Of a stretch of DNA of 64,000 bases, positions 17,901-26,604 are shown one piece after another. The stretch's first letter is position 1. Each line of letters starts with the position of its first letter. The DNA lies in the NCBI RefSeq assembly GCF_003417465.1, contig NZ_QVMV01000020.1:101528-165527 (forward strand), read 5' to 3'. Below the pieces are notes generated by a model. That model was not told where the DNA came from. It worked only from the letters and a program-made list of their open reading frames with translations, and made no database searches. This DNA comes from Wenzhouxiangella sp. 15190. Lineage in GTDB: Bacteria > Pseudomonadota > Gammaproteobacteria > Xanthomonadales > Wenzhouxiangellaceae. The position numbers and the translations under genes are program-made.

Positions 17901-18745
17901 TCGCTCGGCTGGCCGCTCATGGTCAGCGTCAGATCCTGGATGGACAGCGGCAGTCCGGGCCAGTCGGACAGGCCCCCGCTGAACTCGGCCTCTACGCTCG
18001 GCATGTCCGGCAGGCCCCGCAGCCGGCCCCGACCATTGAGGGCGGCCGGGCCGGTGGTCGTCAGTTCGAAATCGAGCGCATCGATCCGGCCTTCGACGGT
18101 CAAGCTGGCGGAATGCTCGGCACCGTTGTCCAGCGCCGTGGTGTTCGCGTCGATTGTCAATCGGCCGCTACCGCGTCGCTCGAGTGTCCATTGACCCTGC
18201 GCCGTGACCCGCCCCGCATCTGCCGTGATCTCGAGGTTCTCGATGTCGACACTTTCGCCGTAGCGCCCGGCCAGGGTGATTCGTTCAATGCGCTGCGGTG
18301 CCTCGCCGGTATGGATGACCAGCTGTTGCAGGTCGACCTCTTCGACGATCACTTCGATCGGGCTGGTCAGGGTGGACAGGTCGAAGGGCTCGTCGGCGGG
18401 TTCAGTCGTCTCCTCCGTCTGCGGCAGATGCAGGTCGATGCCCCGGCCGCGCAGGTGGTGGACCACCACGCGCGGGCCGGCGAAGAGATCGATGCGCGCC
18501 GCCAGTTCGATTGCTTCGGCATTCAGCCGCGTGCCGGCATGTTCGAAGCGAACCGCCTCCAGCGTTATGCCTGAAGCCAGACCGCCGGATAGCGACTCGT
18601 ATTCGAGCCGTTCGACCGACCCGGCCGCACGCGCCAGCGCCCAGCGGGCGCCGCTTTCGCTGTGGGTGAGCCACAGCCAGGCCGAGCCCAGTAGCAAACT
18701 GACTACGAGGAGAGCGATGACGACGATGACGAGCCATTTCTTCAT
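14912..18745 (-). CDS. tamB: Translocation and assembly module subunit TamB (AsmA-like bridge protein)
   Basis: 1277 residues. One N-terminal membrane anchor (about 5-27, KKWLVIVVIALLVVSLLLGS) is followed by a very long stretch of repeated beta-strand segments. A C-terminal DUF490/TamB domain carries GGLPPGSAE, GTIRLTDGSYRAYGQNLEI and ends DTGVDLSYTVNN. TamB spans the periplasm and, with TamA or alone, helps move phospholipids or proteins to the outer membrane. Its start overlaps the tamA stop by four bases (ATGA), so tamA-tamB are one operon. The length is near that of the E. coli protein (about 1259). Confidence 0.95.
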   Translation of the reverse strand: MKKWLVIVVIALLVVSLLLGSAWLWLTHSESGARWALARAAGSVERLEYESLSGGLASGITLEAVRFEHAGTRLNAEAIELAARIDLFAGPRVVVHHLRGRGIDLHLPQTEETTEPADEPFDLSTLTSPIEVIVEEVDLQQLVIHTGEAPQRIERITLAGRYGESVDIENLEITADAGRVTAQGQWTLERRGSGRLTIDANTTALDNGAEHSASLTVEGRIDALDFELTTTGPAALNGRGRLRGLPDMPSVEAEFSGGLSDWPGLPLSIQDLTLTMSGQPSDWKAESSARVTGPDIPPGDWQISLSGGLQSLTVESLQANVLDGRISGDGRLDWSESAPASSARLQLKSLDLTPLYPQWPNQGRIDGELVVSTEAGVIEVESLALAADPGDLSVTGQGRIDPAGDSVDITLEWQQFAWPPVTDDAEPIMASESGRLRLEGRISDWRAELEAVMDSPQTPPARIEARATGSAEQADIEHLLINAGNSGSLTLDGQVTWAPSLSARVTLALDGFDPGVLVSQLPGQIDGRADIELARGERWQADIALENLSGQLRGQPLEASGRLAWLDDRPQAADLTLNLGDNRIAVGNPGAAAWQVDLEAASLEQLWPELEGRAQLEGEFHANDGRTELVGRVESLRYRDYNLDEADIDLQFAWLGEPELSLSIIAGNLDLQPWDRVEQLELTLDGTCAQHRLELTASGARGNLDLAAGGQLAECLEGGLEWRGEIARLYLGETLAGDWRLADPLPLAISGQSVQAEAACLTTSADTPARLCLEHLSAGETGRVVARVEQVPMDLLLLPLDPVFSLTTPLSGRVEANWDTAGLARLDGQLQLESGALRAIGGEQDLLGIDTIRLDFEPGENRALSVGLHALLEGATELNAQAQLADLRNLADTRLEGEARLDLPDIGAFAHLIPRLDRIGGAATGQLEFSGPITGPSLSGRLAIEEGRLVHAPFGLDVRAVRLELAGSADSATLKGRAESGEGELRLTGKARLLDEGWQLESRVEGEQFAFAGADWLKLTASPQIGLQAQPGLVQIDGDIHIDHLRGGLPPGSAERITPSSDVEVVGEGTEEEAPASAASRKVEGRLGIDLGDDASLATEGFQTDLAGNLELRWNGPPRPQGRGTIRLTDGSYRAYGQNLEINDGEIIFSGQPIDNPRLDIRAVRDIFGDPKVEVAGVQISGSAQQPEIELYTDPPTSEENALAYVVTGSNFDHAGGQGALNVGFYLLPKLFVSYGVGLFETGNVLSGRYEFSRHWGVRVVSGERDTGVDLSYTVNN

Positions 18746-20652
18746 AGCAGTTGCGTGCCGATGGTGAAATGCAGCCGCCAGGGCTTGTCGACATCGTCGA
18801 GCGCCTGGGCGATGTCGATGCGCAGTGGTCCGATCATCGTATACCAGCGAAAGCCCACGCCCACGCCACGCTTGAGCTTGCGTCGGTCGAAATCGTTGAA
18901 GGCGTTACCGATATCGGCGAAGGCCGCCAGCGACCAGTTCTCGCCGACGCGGTATTCATACTCGACCGAGCCGACCAGCAGGTGATTGGCGCCGTTGCGA
19001 TTGGTACTCAAGTTCTCGAAGCCGTAGCCGCGTACCGTGCGGTCGCCCCCGGTCTTGAAGCGGTAGCGCTCGGGCAGTTCCGTGATGGTCAGGTCCAGGC
19101 TGCGATCGTCGAGGCCGATATCCAGCCGCCGGGTGTCGGCTTCGGTGTAGCCGGCCTCGCCGCGTAAACGCAGCTTGTGGCGTTCGCCCAGCAGCAGGTG
19201 CCAGCGTCCGCTCAGCCAGGCCTGGGCAAAGTTCACGTCCGAACCCGCCGACTCGTGCGCCCCGATCAAGTGCGCCCGCCAGACCGAGCCGCGGGTGTTG
19301 AAACCGCTGCCGGTGATCTGCGGCAGGCGCCAGCGGCCGCCGAAGGCAATCGCGCGGTTTTCAGTATCGAGGAATGTTTGAAGCTCCGGATTGGCTGCCA
19401 GCAGCGCCTCGTTTTCGGGGCTGAAGGAGCCTTCGCGAAAGGCGTCGAAACTCTCGTTGAGGATCGAGACGAACAATCGCTCCTCCAGGCGCTGGGAACG
19501 ATCTCCCCAGAGCGTGCGTTCCCGCATGCGGCCGAAGGTCAGCTCGGTCTGCTCGCGGCGTCCGTCGTAAGCCTCGAAGACCGGCTCGACACGATCCTCG
19601 TCGTAAAAGCGAAAGTTGTCCTGTTCGCTGCGAAGCGTCGTACCGGCCGTGAGGAACTCCGACGGTCGACTGCCGCGCGGGTGTCGATACTCCGCCTGGA
19701 ACACGTACTCCTGGTTGCGCTGCTGCGCGCCGAGCGCTGCCTCCAGGCGATTGCCGCGCGAACCCAGGTAGTGGCGCGTCCAGCCCAACTGCATGCGCGC
19801 GCCGGTGTCGGTGCCAAAGCCGATGGATGCGCGCCAGGTGTTGGGCGGTCTCGGTTCGAGGCGATAGTGCAGATCGACACGGTCGCGCTCGTCGTCGCGT
19901 TCGGGCTCGACCACCACGCGGTCGAACAGGCCGGAGCGAACCAGGACTTCACGCTGGCGGTCGAGTCGCTCGACGCTGTAGGGTTCGTCGGGCTTGATAA
20001 CGTGCAGGCGGTTCATCAGCGAGGGGCTGAAGGGCTGGTCCGGTGCCCGGTAGTCGCCGAAGCGAAAGCGCGCTCCGGTCTCGTAGCTGATCTCCAGGTC
20101 GGCTTCCTGGCGGTCGGCGTCGACCACCACACGCCGTTCGTCGAAGCGGGCCTGGAAGTAGCCGCGTTCTTCGGCCAGCTTTTCCAGCTCCCTCCAGCTC
20201 TCCTCCCACTGGCGGTGATCGAGTCGATCGCCGGTCTCGAGCGGCCAATCCTGACGCCACTGCTTCAGTGCCGGGTCGTCGCTGCCGTCGCCCCGCAGTT
20301 CGATGATGGTCTCGTCAACCCGCACCGGTGGCCCGGGCTCGATGTTCAGGCGTGCCCGCCAGTGATCACTGTCGTCTTCGGGTTCGATCAAGCGGACCTG
20401 GATGCGCGGACGGTAGTAGCCGAAGGGACGAAGCGCCTGTTCGATTTCCGGACGGGCCTCCTCGGCCATCTGGCGCAGGCGCCACAGCGACAGGTCGTCG
20501 AGCTGCTCTGCCTGTACTAGGGATACCGACGCGCGTACATTGGCGAGCAGGTCTCCTTCGACACCCGATACTTCGGTGGAAACGGTTGCCGCCCGGGCCA
20601 GGCCGGTAGTTAACAGCACGGTCAGAAGCAGCAGTCTCGGTGCCAGCGCCAT
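18742..20652 (-). CDS. tamA: Outer-membrane BamA-family protein TamA
   Basis: 636 residues with a signal peptide ending near RAATV. POTRA-like segments cover roughly 25-290. A 16-strand beta-barrel of the Omp85 superfamily follows, including FGTDTGARMQLGWTRHYLG and GGDRTVRGYGFENL (the loop-6 VRGY/F motif), and the protein ends in a C-terminal strand FTIGTQLL. TamA works with TamB in outer-membrane assembly or lipid transport. It is the first gene of tamAB and overlaps tamB by four bases. The gap to the YifB gene is about 60 bases. Confidence 0.95.
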   Translation of the reverse strand: MALAPRLLLLTVLLTTGLARAATVSTEVSGVEGDLLANVRASVSLVQAEQLDDLSLWRLRQMAEEARPEIEQALRPFGYYRPRIQVRLIEPEDDSDHWRARLNIEPGPPVRVDETIIELRGDGSDDPALKQWRQDWPLETGDRLDHRQWEESWRELEKLAEERGYFQARFDERRVVVDADRQEADLEISYETGARFRFGDYRAPDQPFSPSLMNRLHVIKPDEPYSVERLDRQREVLVRSGLFDRVVVEPERDDERDRVDLHYRLEPRPPNTWRASIGFGTDTGARMQLGWTRHYLGSRGNRLEAALGAQQRNQEYVFQAEYRHPRGSRPSEFLTAGTTLRSEQDNFRFYDEDRVEPVFEAYDGRREQTELTFGRMRERTLWGDRSQRLEERLFVSILNESFDAFREGSFSPENEALLAANPELQTFLDTENRAIAFGGRWRLPQITGSGFNTRGSVWRAHLIGAHESAGSDVNFAQAWLSGRWHLLLGERHKLRLRGEAGYTEADTRRLDIGLDDRSLDLTITELPERYRFKTGGDRTVRGYGFENLSTNRNGANHLLVGSVEYEYRVGENWSLAAFADIGNAFNDFDRRKLKRGVGVGFRWYTMIGPLRIDIAQALDDVDKPWRLHFTIGTQLL

Positions 20653-20713
20653 GCGATCTCCCGAGGAAACGAGTGCTTATGGTACCCCTCGGACAGCCAG
20701 CCGGTTGTGATGT

Positions 20714-22222
20714 TCAGGCTGTACGGGCGAAGTCGCTCTGGCGCCGGTCGAGTTGGCGGTAACCGATGGCCTCGCTGAGATGGTGGGCCTCGATGCGCTC
20801 GCTGCCGTCGAGATCGGCGATGGTCCGCGCCATGCGAAGGATGCGGTGGTGGGCGCGTGCCGAAAGCCGCAGCTTGTCGCAGGCCGCTTCCAGTAGCGTG
20901 GACTGATGGGCGTCGAGCGCGCAGTGGTCGCGGATGCCGGCCACGTCGAGCCGCGCATTGACGCAGCCGCGCCCGGCCTGCACCGCCCGCGCCTCGTGTA
21001 CGCGCCGTCGCACATTCTCGGACGGCTCGCCTTGTGGGAAATCCTTGAGCGACTGGCGCGGCACCTCGACGTGCAGGTCGATGCGGTCGAGCAGCGGGCC
21101 CGAAATCCGGTCGCGATAGCGGCGAATCTGTTCGGGCGTGCAGGAGCAGCGCCCCGAGGGATCGCCCTCGTAGCCGCAGGGACAGGGATTCATCGCCGCG
21201 ACCAGTTGAAATGCGGCTGGAAATTCGGCCTGGACCGCGGCACGGGAAATCACCACGCGGCCGGATTCCAGCGGCTCGCGCAACACTTCCAGCACGTGGC
21301 GGGAGAACTCCGGCAACTCATCAAGAAACAGGACACCGCCGTGAGCCAGGGAGATCTCGCCGGGGCGCGGTTTCGAGCCGCCGCCGACCAGCGCCACGCC
21401 GGAGGCGGTGTGGTGGGGCGCACGAAATTTCCTCTGGCGCCAGGTCGGCGGATCCAGTTCCAGGCCGGCGACCGATGCGATCGCCGCGGCCTCCAGCGCT
21501 TCGGTCTCGTCCATGGGCGGCAGGATGCCCGGCAGGCGCGAGGCCAGCAGGGTCTTGCCGGTACCTGGCGGGCCCATGAGCAGAAGGTTGTGTCCTCCTG
21601 CGGCGGCGATCTCCAGCGCCCGGCGGGCGCGGTGCTGCCCGAGCACATCGGCCAGGTCCGGGGCGGGCACTTCCTCGTCACCGGCGACCGGCTCGGCCCG
21701 CGGCAGGGCCTGGCGGCCGTTGAGCGCCTCTGCAACCTCGCACAGGGACTCGGCCAGGTAGATCTCGGCATCGGCCACGAGCCCCGCCTCCTCGGCATTG
21801 GCGCGCGGCAATACAAGTTTGCGGCCCTGCTCGCGGGCGCGCAGGATCGCCGGCAGGGCGCCCTTGACCGCCCGCAGCCGGCCGGTCAGCGACAGTTCAC
21901 CGAGAAACTCCCAGTCTTTCAGGTCGTCGACATCGACCTGGCCGGAGGCGGCCAGCACGCCGACGGCGATCGGCAGGTCGAAGCGCGCGCCTTCCTTGGG
22001 CAGGTCCGCTGGCGCCAGGCTGACGGTCGTGCGCCACGACGGCAGGTCGAACTCGGAGTTCTTCATCGCTGCGCGCACGCGGTCCTTGCTCTCTTTGACG
22101 GCGGTTTCTGGCAGGCCCACGATGTTGAAAAGCGGCAGCCCCGGCGAGAGGTTGATCTCGCATTGCACCTGCGGCGCCTCGATGCCGACAGCGGCGCGTG
22201 AAAGCACGGTTGCCAGTCCCAT
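20714..22222 (-). CDS. comM: YifB/ComM family Mg-chelatase-like AAA+ ATPase
   Basis: 502 residues from the ATG at 22220-22222, giving [20 protein letters not shown]. This is the usual family start; a TTG a few codons earlier is less likely. The N-terminal ChlI-like domain has [17 protein letters not shown]. The AAA+ core has Walker A GPPGTGKT (about 216-223), Walker B-like LFLDELPEF and the zinc-like [15 protein letters not shown]. ComM is a branch-migration helicase that aids integration of incoming DNA in natural transformation, and it occurs widely even in species not known to be competent. No competence genes are adjacent. Confidence 0.93.
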   Translation of the reverse strand: MGLATVLSRAAVGIEAPQVQCEINLSPGLPLFNIVGLPETAVKESKDRVRAAMKNSEFDLPSWRTTVSLAPADLPKEGARFDLPIAVGVLAASGQVDVDDLKDWEFLGELSLTGRLRAVKGALPAILRAREQGRKLVLPRANAEEAGLVADAEIYLAESLCEVAEALNGRQALPRAEPVAGDEEVPAPDLADVLGQHRARRALEIAAAGGHNLLLMGPPGTGKTLLASRLPGILPPMDETEALEAAAIASVAGLELDPPTWRQRKFRAPHHTASGVALVGGGSKPRPGEISLAHGGVLFLDELPEFSRHVLEVLREPLESGRVVISRAAVQAEFPAAFQLVAAMNPCPCGYEGDPSGRCSCTPEQIRRYRDRISGPLLDRIDLHVEVPRQSLKDFPQGEPSENVRRRVHEARAVQAGRGCVNARLDVAGIRDHCALDAHQSTLLEAACDKLRLSARAHHRILRMARTIADLDGSERIEAHHLSEAIGYRQLDRRQSDFARTA

Positions 22223-22398
22223 CAACCCGTTCCATTTCAAGTCTGTTGACAGGATGGATCAGTTCATGTCGTTCGGGCGATGGCCGTAGGGCGCAGTGTT
22301 CTGTAGGAAAATTGCCATTTCGGGGTCGTTTGCCCGATCGGGGCCGCTCGATTAGCCTTGGTCGTGAGGCAGTTGGCCAAGGCACTCGAGATCACTCC

Positions 22399-24438
22399 AT
22401 GCAAGCATTTTTTTACCGAAGCCGCCACAGCGGAACGAATAGCCGGTTTCCCGTCCGGCTCGTTCTACTGGTCATGCTGCTGCTAGCGCTGTCGGTCCCC
22501 GCATGGGCTGAGGAATTCACGGTTTCTCCGGGATTGAGCGCCTATTGGTACAACCCTGACCGCAACGGAGAGGGTCTGGTGCTCGAGATCCTGGATGAAG
22601 AGTCGGCCGTGGTCTATTGGTTTACCTACGATGAAGCGGGCAAGCAGCTGTGGCTGCTGGATGTGGGAGCAATCGATGGCGATCGGATCGTGTTTCCGGA
22701 ACTAACGGTCACCCGCGGCGGCCGCTTCGGCCCGAAATTTGATCCGGATGCCATTGAACAACAGGTTGTGGGCGAAGCCGTGCTGAGTTTCAGCAACTGC
22801 GATTCTGCCGAGTGGAGTTACTCGGTTTTCGGCCATGGCCAGAGCCTGGCGATGACGCGCCTGACACAGACCATGGGGGCCGGTTGCCAGCCGCTCAACG
22901 GCGTGCCGGGGCAACCCATATCGAAATATGCGGGGCAGAGCGGCTCCTGGTACGACCTCTCCCATGCCGGTGAGGGCTTCGTCCTGCAATGGCTGGCGAA
23001 CGGCAAGGCGATACTGATCTGGTTCAGTTACGACAGTGAGGGCGAGCAGTACTGGATGCTGGGGACCGGCCATCATGAAGCAGGCCGAATCGAGTTTCCG
23101 ATGCTGAACTCGACCCACGGCGCGCGTTTCGGCGAGGGCTTCGACAGCGAGGATGTCGAACAACGCGAGTGGGGTTCGCTGAGCCTGGAACTCGGATGCT
23201 CGGATGGCCAGGCCGACTATCAGTCCGAATTGCCCGGGTTCGGTTCGGGCGAGTTCGACCTGACGCGCCTGAGCCGACTGGCCAGTCCGGACTGTCCCTA
23301 TCAGGCGCCATCGTTGAGTGACCTGTATGAATTTAAGCTGCAGGAAATCGAATTCCGGCCGGTAGCGGATACCTCCACGGCGGTGATGCGCGATCTCAAC
23401 ATTGCATCACTGGACATTGCCGACGACGGTACGGTCGTGTCCAGTCGCGGGCGGTCCGGGGGGCGGTTTGACGTCATCGAGTGGTCGCCGGAGACCGGCG
23501 AACTGACGGTCCACGAGGGTGATTTTGCCAGCACCGATGTGTGGGTCACGCCCGACAAGCGCCTGCTGGCCACGCGCAGGCGGGAAATCTCCGACGAACA
23601 TGTCCTGGAGCCGCTCTGGCTGGCTCCCGGCGCCGCGGATTGGCAGGTGGTGCCGGGACTGGATTCCGGCGACGACATATTGCGCGGCGTCTCGGTCAAC
23701 GGCGACTGGCTGGCCGGTACCGGACGGGACGACGAGGACCGCAGCGAAGTCTGGATCTGGAGCGAGGCCGAGGGTCGAAGGCGCCTGCCGATTGGTGAAG
23801 GCATGTTCGCGCCGCGACCCTATGACCTTGCCGATGACGGCGGCCGGGTCGTCGGCCAGCAGTCGTTGGTCAATTCGAGCGTTCGCACGGAGGTCGCCTC
23901 GCGCTGGGTCGATGGCGGCGCGCCGCGGGTTCTGCGTGACAGTGACGGCAACGTCCTGGGCTGGGCCATGGCCTGCAGCGCGCGCTGCGATGTCGTGGCC
24001 GGGACCCTGCACGGCGGCGAAGTGGACCTGGATCATCCCCGCGCCTTCGAATTCTGGGTCTGGACCGAGGACAACGGCCATCACTACCTGGGCGAGATCC
24101 CCGGTGCCGTGCGCAGCACCATTCCGCCCTCCAACCTGGTGTGGGACAGCTCGGCAGACGGGTCGGTATTCGTCGGCCGCTATCTGAAGTGGCTGCCGAA
24201 TCTGACCACTCCGGTCTCCCGCCCGGTGTTATGGACGCAGGCAACCGGGCTGGTGGCGCTCGAAGAGGTGCTCGACGGGGTCGAGGGCTGGGATGACAAC
24301 TGGGAAGACCTGACGGCCCGCGCGGTGAGCCCAGACGGGCGGAAAATGCTGCTCGAAGGCGAATACCGCTACGAGCCGGAACAGACCTTGGGACGATACG
24401 CCCGCGCCCAGGTGCTGACCCTTACTCCCCGGCGGTAG
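22399..24438 (+). CDS. Large exported protein with two SGxWYxxxxxGEG repeats and a C-terminal propeller-like region
   Basis: 679 residues from the ATG at 22399. A signal peptide ends near PAWAEE (38). Two copies of a ~120-residue module follow, at about 43-165 and 178-300. Each has a WYxxxxxGEG motif, an aromatic strand (VYWFTYDEAGKQLWLL / LIWFSYDSEGEQYWML), a GxRFGxxFD turn and a cysteine pair. Residues ~320-679 contain repeated ADDG/NGDW-xxxG units like those of HAF-type or beta-propeller proteins. I do not know its function. The gene appears monocistronic. Similar modules are frequent in secreted proteins of Wenzhouxiangella-like bacteria, so it may be one of a paralogous set. Confidence 0.72.
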   Translation: MQAFFYRSRHSGTNSRFPVRLVLLVMLLLALSVPAWAEEFTVSPGLSAYWYNPDRNGEGLVLEILDEESAVVYWFTYDEAGKQLWLLDVGAIDGDRIVFPELTVTRGGRFGPKFDPDAIEQQVVGEAVLSFSNCDSAEWSYSVFGHGQSLAMTRLTQTMGAGCQPLNGVPGQPISKYAGQSGSWYDLSHAGEGFVLQWLANGKAILIWFSYDSEGEQYWMLGTGHHEAGRIEFPMLNSTHGARFGEGFDSEDVEQREWGSLSLELGCSDGQADYQSELPGFGSGEFDLTRLSRLASPDCPYQAPSLSDLYEFKLQEIEFRPVADTSTAVMRDLNIASLDIADDGTVVSSRGRSGGRFDVIEWSPETGELTVHEGDFASTDVWVTPDKRLLATRRREISDEHVLEPLWLAPGAADWQVVPGLDSGDDILRGVSVNGDWLAGTGRDDEDRSEVWIWSEAEGRRRLPIGEGMFAPRPYDLADDGGRVVGQQSLVNSSVRTEVASRWVDGGAPRVLRDSDGNVLGWAMACSARCDVVAGTLHGGEVDLDHPRAFEFWVWTEDNGHHYLGEIPGAVRSTIPPSNLVWDSSADGSVFVGRYLKWLPNLTTPVSRPVLWTQATGLVALEEVLDGVEGWDDNWEDLTARAVSPDGRKMLLEGEYRYEPEQTLGRYARAQVLTLTPRR

Positions 24439-24624
24439 CTTCACCCGCTCTTCAGTCAGCGATGTTTGTATCGGTAGACGATTTTTCATTACGCCTGCTG
24501 ACCGAATAAGATCCTGGCTGGTTTCCGGAGCAGCAGCCATGCCGCAGCTCGCTGGGCAGACAGAAGGCAGGTTCTCTGTAAACGTTCATAATAATCTCTG
24601 GTTGACAGCGATAACGGTCGCTCG

Positions 24625-25518
24625 ATGAATTTTCTTTGGCTCGTGACACTGGTCTGGGCGTTCAGTTTTTCGCTGATCGGGGTTTACCTGTCCGGCCAGG
24701 TGGACGACTTCGTCTCCGTTTTCCTTCGCGTGGTGCTCGCGCTGGCGGTTTTCGGACCGCTGCTGTTGCGTACCCGGCCCGATTCGAGAACAGCTGGGTC
24801 GCTGATGGCCATCGGGGCGGTACAGATTGGGCTGATGTACCTGTTCCTGTTCCATGCCTACGCTTACCTGAGCGTTCCCGAACTGCTGCTGTTCACGATC
24901 TTCACGCCGCTGTATGTAACCCTGATCGACGAGGTGCTGATCGGCCGGCGTCATGTGCCGGGGCGGTTCTGGCTGGGCGCGGGCCTGGCCGTCGGCGGAG
25001 CGGCGATCATCCGCTTCGGCGCGGTTAGCCCCGATTTCCTGACGGGTTTCTGCCTCGTGCAGGCCGCCAACCTTTGCTTTGCCGCCGGGCAGGTGGCCTA
25101 CAAGCGGCTCGAGCTGGGGTCTACGGCCTCGCAGGTGCAGACTTTCGGCCTGTTCTTCGCCGGGGCGACGCTGGTGGCCGGGCTGGGCATGCTTCTGTTT
25201 GCCGACCACGCGCGCTGGCCGACCACCGGACTGCAATGGGGCATTCTCCTGTGGCTGGGACTGGGCGCTTCCGGGCTGGGCTACCTGGGCTGGAACCTGG
25301 GCGCCAAGCGGGTCAATACCGGCCAGCTCGCGGCGATGAACAACATGCTCATCCCCGCCGGCATTCTGGTGAACTTCATCTTCTGGAACCGCGACGTGGA
25401 CTGGCTGCGATTGCTGGTTGGCGGGCTGGTGATCGGCCTGGCCGTGTGGGTGTGCCGGGAGGCGGGCCAAGCTACAAGGCGGTACAATCCGGGGCATGGA
25501 AGTTCGACTCAACGGTGA
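24625..25518 (+). CDS. EamA/DMT-superfamily transporter
   Basis: 297 residues with ten hydrophobic segments arranged as two EamA repeats of five. The N-terminus MNFLWLVTLVWAFSFSLIGV and the motif LLLFTIFTPLYVTLIDE in the first repeat are typical of drug/metabolite transporters of the carboxylate/amino acid/amine group. The substrate is not predictable from the sequence. It overlaps thiS by 23 bases, so the two genes are probably cotranscribed, although a functional link to thiamine is not implied. Confidence 0.88.
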   Translation: MNFLWLVTLVWAFSFSLIGVYLSGQVDDFVSVFLRVVLALAVFGPLLLRTRPDSRTAGSLMAIGAVQIGLMYLFLFHAYAYLSVPELLLFTIFTPLYVTLIDEVLIGRRHVPGRFWLGAGLAVGGAAIIRFGAVSPDFLTGFCLVQAANLCFAAGQVAYKRLELGSTASQVQTFGLFFAGATLVAGLGMLLFADHARWPTTGLQWGILLWLGLGASGLGYLGWNLGAKRVNTGQLAAMNNMLIPAGILVNFIFWNRDVDWLRLLVGGLVIGLAVWVCREAGQATRRYNPGHGSSTQR

Positions 25519-25696
25519 AACCCAAACGTTCTCCGACAACTTGACGGTTGCCGGTGTGCTCGAGGAACTCGGCTACGACGAACACGGCGTGCGGGTCGTG
25601 CGCAACGGCGAACGCGTACCCGAATCGCAGTTTGCCGAGGTGACCATCAACCACGGCGACCGGGTCGAGATCGCGGAGGACGGCGGGGGCGGTTGA
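25496..25696 (+). CDS. thiS: Sulfur carrier protein ThiS
   Basis: 66 residues with the ubiquitin-like ThiS pattern MEVRLNGETQTFSDNLTVAG, a central ELGYDEHGVRVVRNGERVP and the C-terminal Gly-Gly (ends EDGGGG). The carboxy-terminal glycine is thiocarboxylated and donates sulfur to the thiazole ring of thiamine through ThiG. In related gammaproteobacteria the usual order is thiS-thiG-trmB. Here no thiG follows: the next 224 bases to trmB hold an octamer repeat element instead. The gene overlaps the 3' end of the DMT transporter. Confidence 0.9.
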   Translation: MEVRLNGETQTFSDNLTVAGVLEELGYDEHGVRVVRNGERVPESQFAEVTINHGDRVEIAEDGGGG

Positions 25697-25754
25697 TCGC
25701 CCGGACGCTGGCGCGATTTTCCCGTCGACCGGCGCGCCAGGATCCAAGGGTATC

Positions 25755-25913
25755 GTTGGCTGGTTTGCTTGTTCGCTGGTTTGCTGGTTCGACTTCGGAA
25801 AAGCACTGCAAAGAGCCTCTGGGCCCTTGCCTGCGAACGTATGCGGCGGGTCATCTACAATCTTGCCAACCAGCCAACCAGCCAACCAGCCAACCAGCCA
25901 ACCAGCCAACCAG
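25755..25913. repeat. Inverted array of 8-bp words (CCAACCAG) between thiS and trmB
   Basis: The right array is six exact tandem copies of CCAACCAG at 25866-25913. The left array at 25755-25791, read on the other strand, is CGAACCAG, CAAACCAG, CGAACAAG, CAAACCAG, CCAAC, which is the same 8-base word with variation in the second and sixth positions. About 75 bases separate the arms. One arm is perfect and the other is degenerate, suggesting recent expansion of the right array. The right array ends seven bases before the trmB GTG start. Confidence 0.92.
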
Positions 25914-25920
25914 CGAAGCA

Positions 25921-26604
25921 GTGAACAAAGAAACGCACCTCCGTCGCATCCGCAGCTTCGTGCGCCGGCCCGGGCGCCTGACGCCGGGGCAGCGTCGCGC
26001 ACTCGACGAGTTGCTGCCCCGCTACGGCATTGACCCGGATGTGGCCGATTTGCGCCAGGCTTTCGAGCGTTCGGCACCGCTGGTGGTGGAAATCGGCTTC
26101 GGCAACGGCCAGGCGCTGGCCTGGATGGCGGCCAACGAGCCGGAGAAGAATTTTGTCGGCATCGAGGTGCACGAGCCGGGCGTGGGGCGATTGCTCAAGA
26201 GCGTCGAGGACGAGGGTCTGGACAATGTGCGTGTTGCGATGCGTGACGCCGTGGAGGTGCTGGCCGAACAGGTCGTTCCGGGCAGCCTCGACGAGGTTCG
26301 TATCTATTTTCCCGATCCCTGGCCCAAGAAGCGCCACCACAAGCGGCGCCTGATCCAGTCCGAATTTCTCCGGCAATTGGTTCAGCGCATGAAGCTCGGC
26401 GGCCTGCTGCACCTGGCCACCGACTGGGCGCCGTATGCCGAGTGGATGGTCGAGGCCATCGCCGAGGTGCCGGCCCTGGAGCCGGTGGGGGAGCCTTATT
26501 CTCCGAGACCGTCCTGGCGTCCGCAGACGCATTTCGAGCGTCGCGGCGAGAGGAAGGGCCACGACATCGCCGATATCCTCTGCCGGGTCAGAACCGCCGA
26601 TTGA
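25921..26604 (+). CDS. trmB: tRNA (guanine-N7-)-methyltransferase TrmB
   Basis: 227 residues from the GTG at 25921, which gives VNKETHLRRIRSFVRRPGRL, a normal TrmB N-terminus; reading further upstream only translates the repeat array. The SAM site is VVEIGFGNGQALAWM, and FPDPWPKKRHHKRRL is the catalytic and tRNA-binding signature. TrmB makes m7G46 in many tRNAs. No good ribosome-binding site precedes the GTG because the CCAACCAG array reaches to seven bases upstream, so translation is probably weak or leader-dependent. Its last 17 bases overlap the convergent ispA stop. Confidence 0.92.
   Translation: MNKETHLRRIRSFVRRPGRLTPGQRRALDELLPRYGIDPDVADLRQAFERSAPLVVEIGFGNGQALAWMAANEPEKNFVGIEVHEPGVGRLLKSVEDEGLDNVRVAMRDAVEVLAEQVVPGSLDEVRIYFPDPWPKKRHHKRRLIQSEFLRQLVQRMKLGGLLHLATDWAPYAEWMVEAIAEVPALEPVGEPYSPRPSWRPQTHFERRGERKGHDIADILCRVRTAD

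Noticed and set aside
14912..18745. Large adhesin or repeat protein instead of TamB
   Set aside because: The single N-terminal anchor, DUF490-like C-terminus and ATGA overlap with tamA identify TamB.
25866..25913. CRISPR array
   Set aside because: The repeats are contiguous octamers without spacers, and no cas gene is present. The other word arrays fail for the same reason.
25693..25920. N-terminal extension of TrmB through the CCAACCAG array
   Set aside because: The extension only translates the octamer repeat and thiS-trmB gap. The GTG at 25921 gives a normal family N-terminus.
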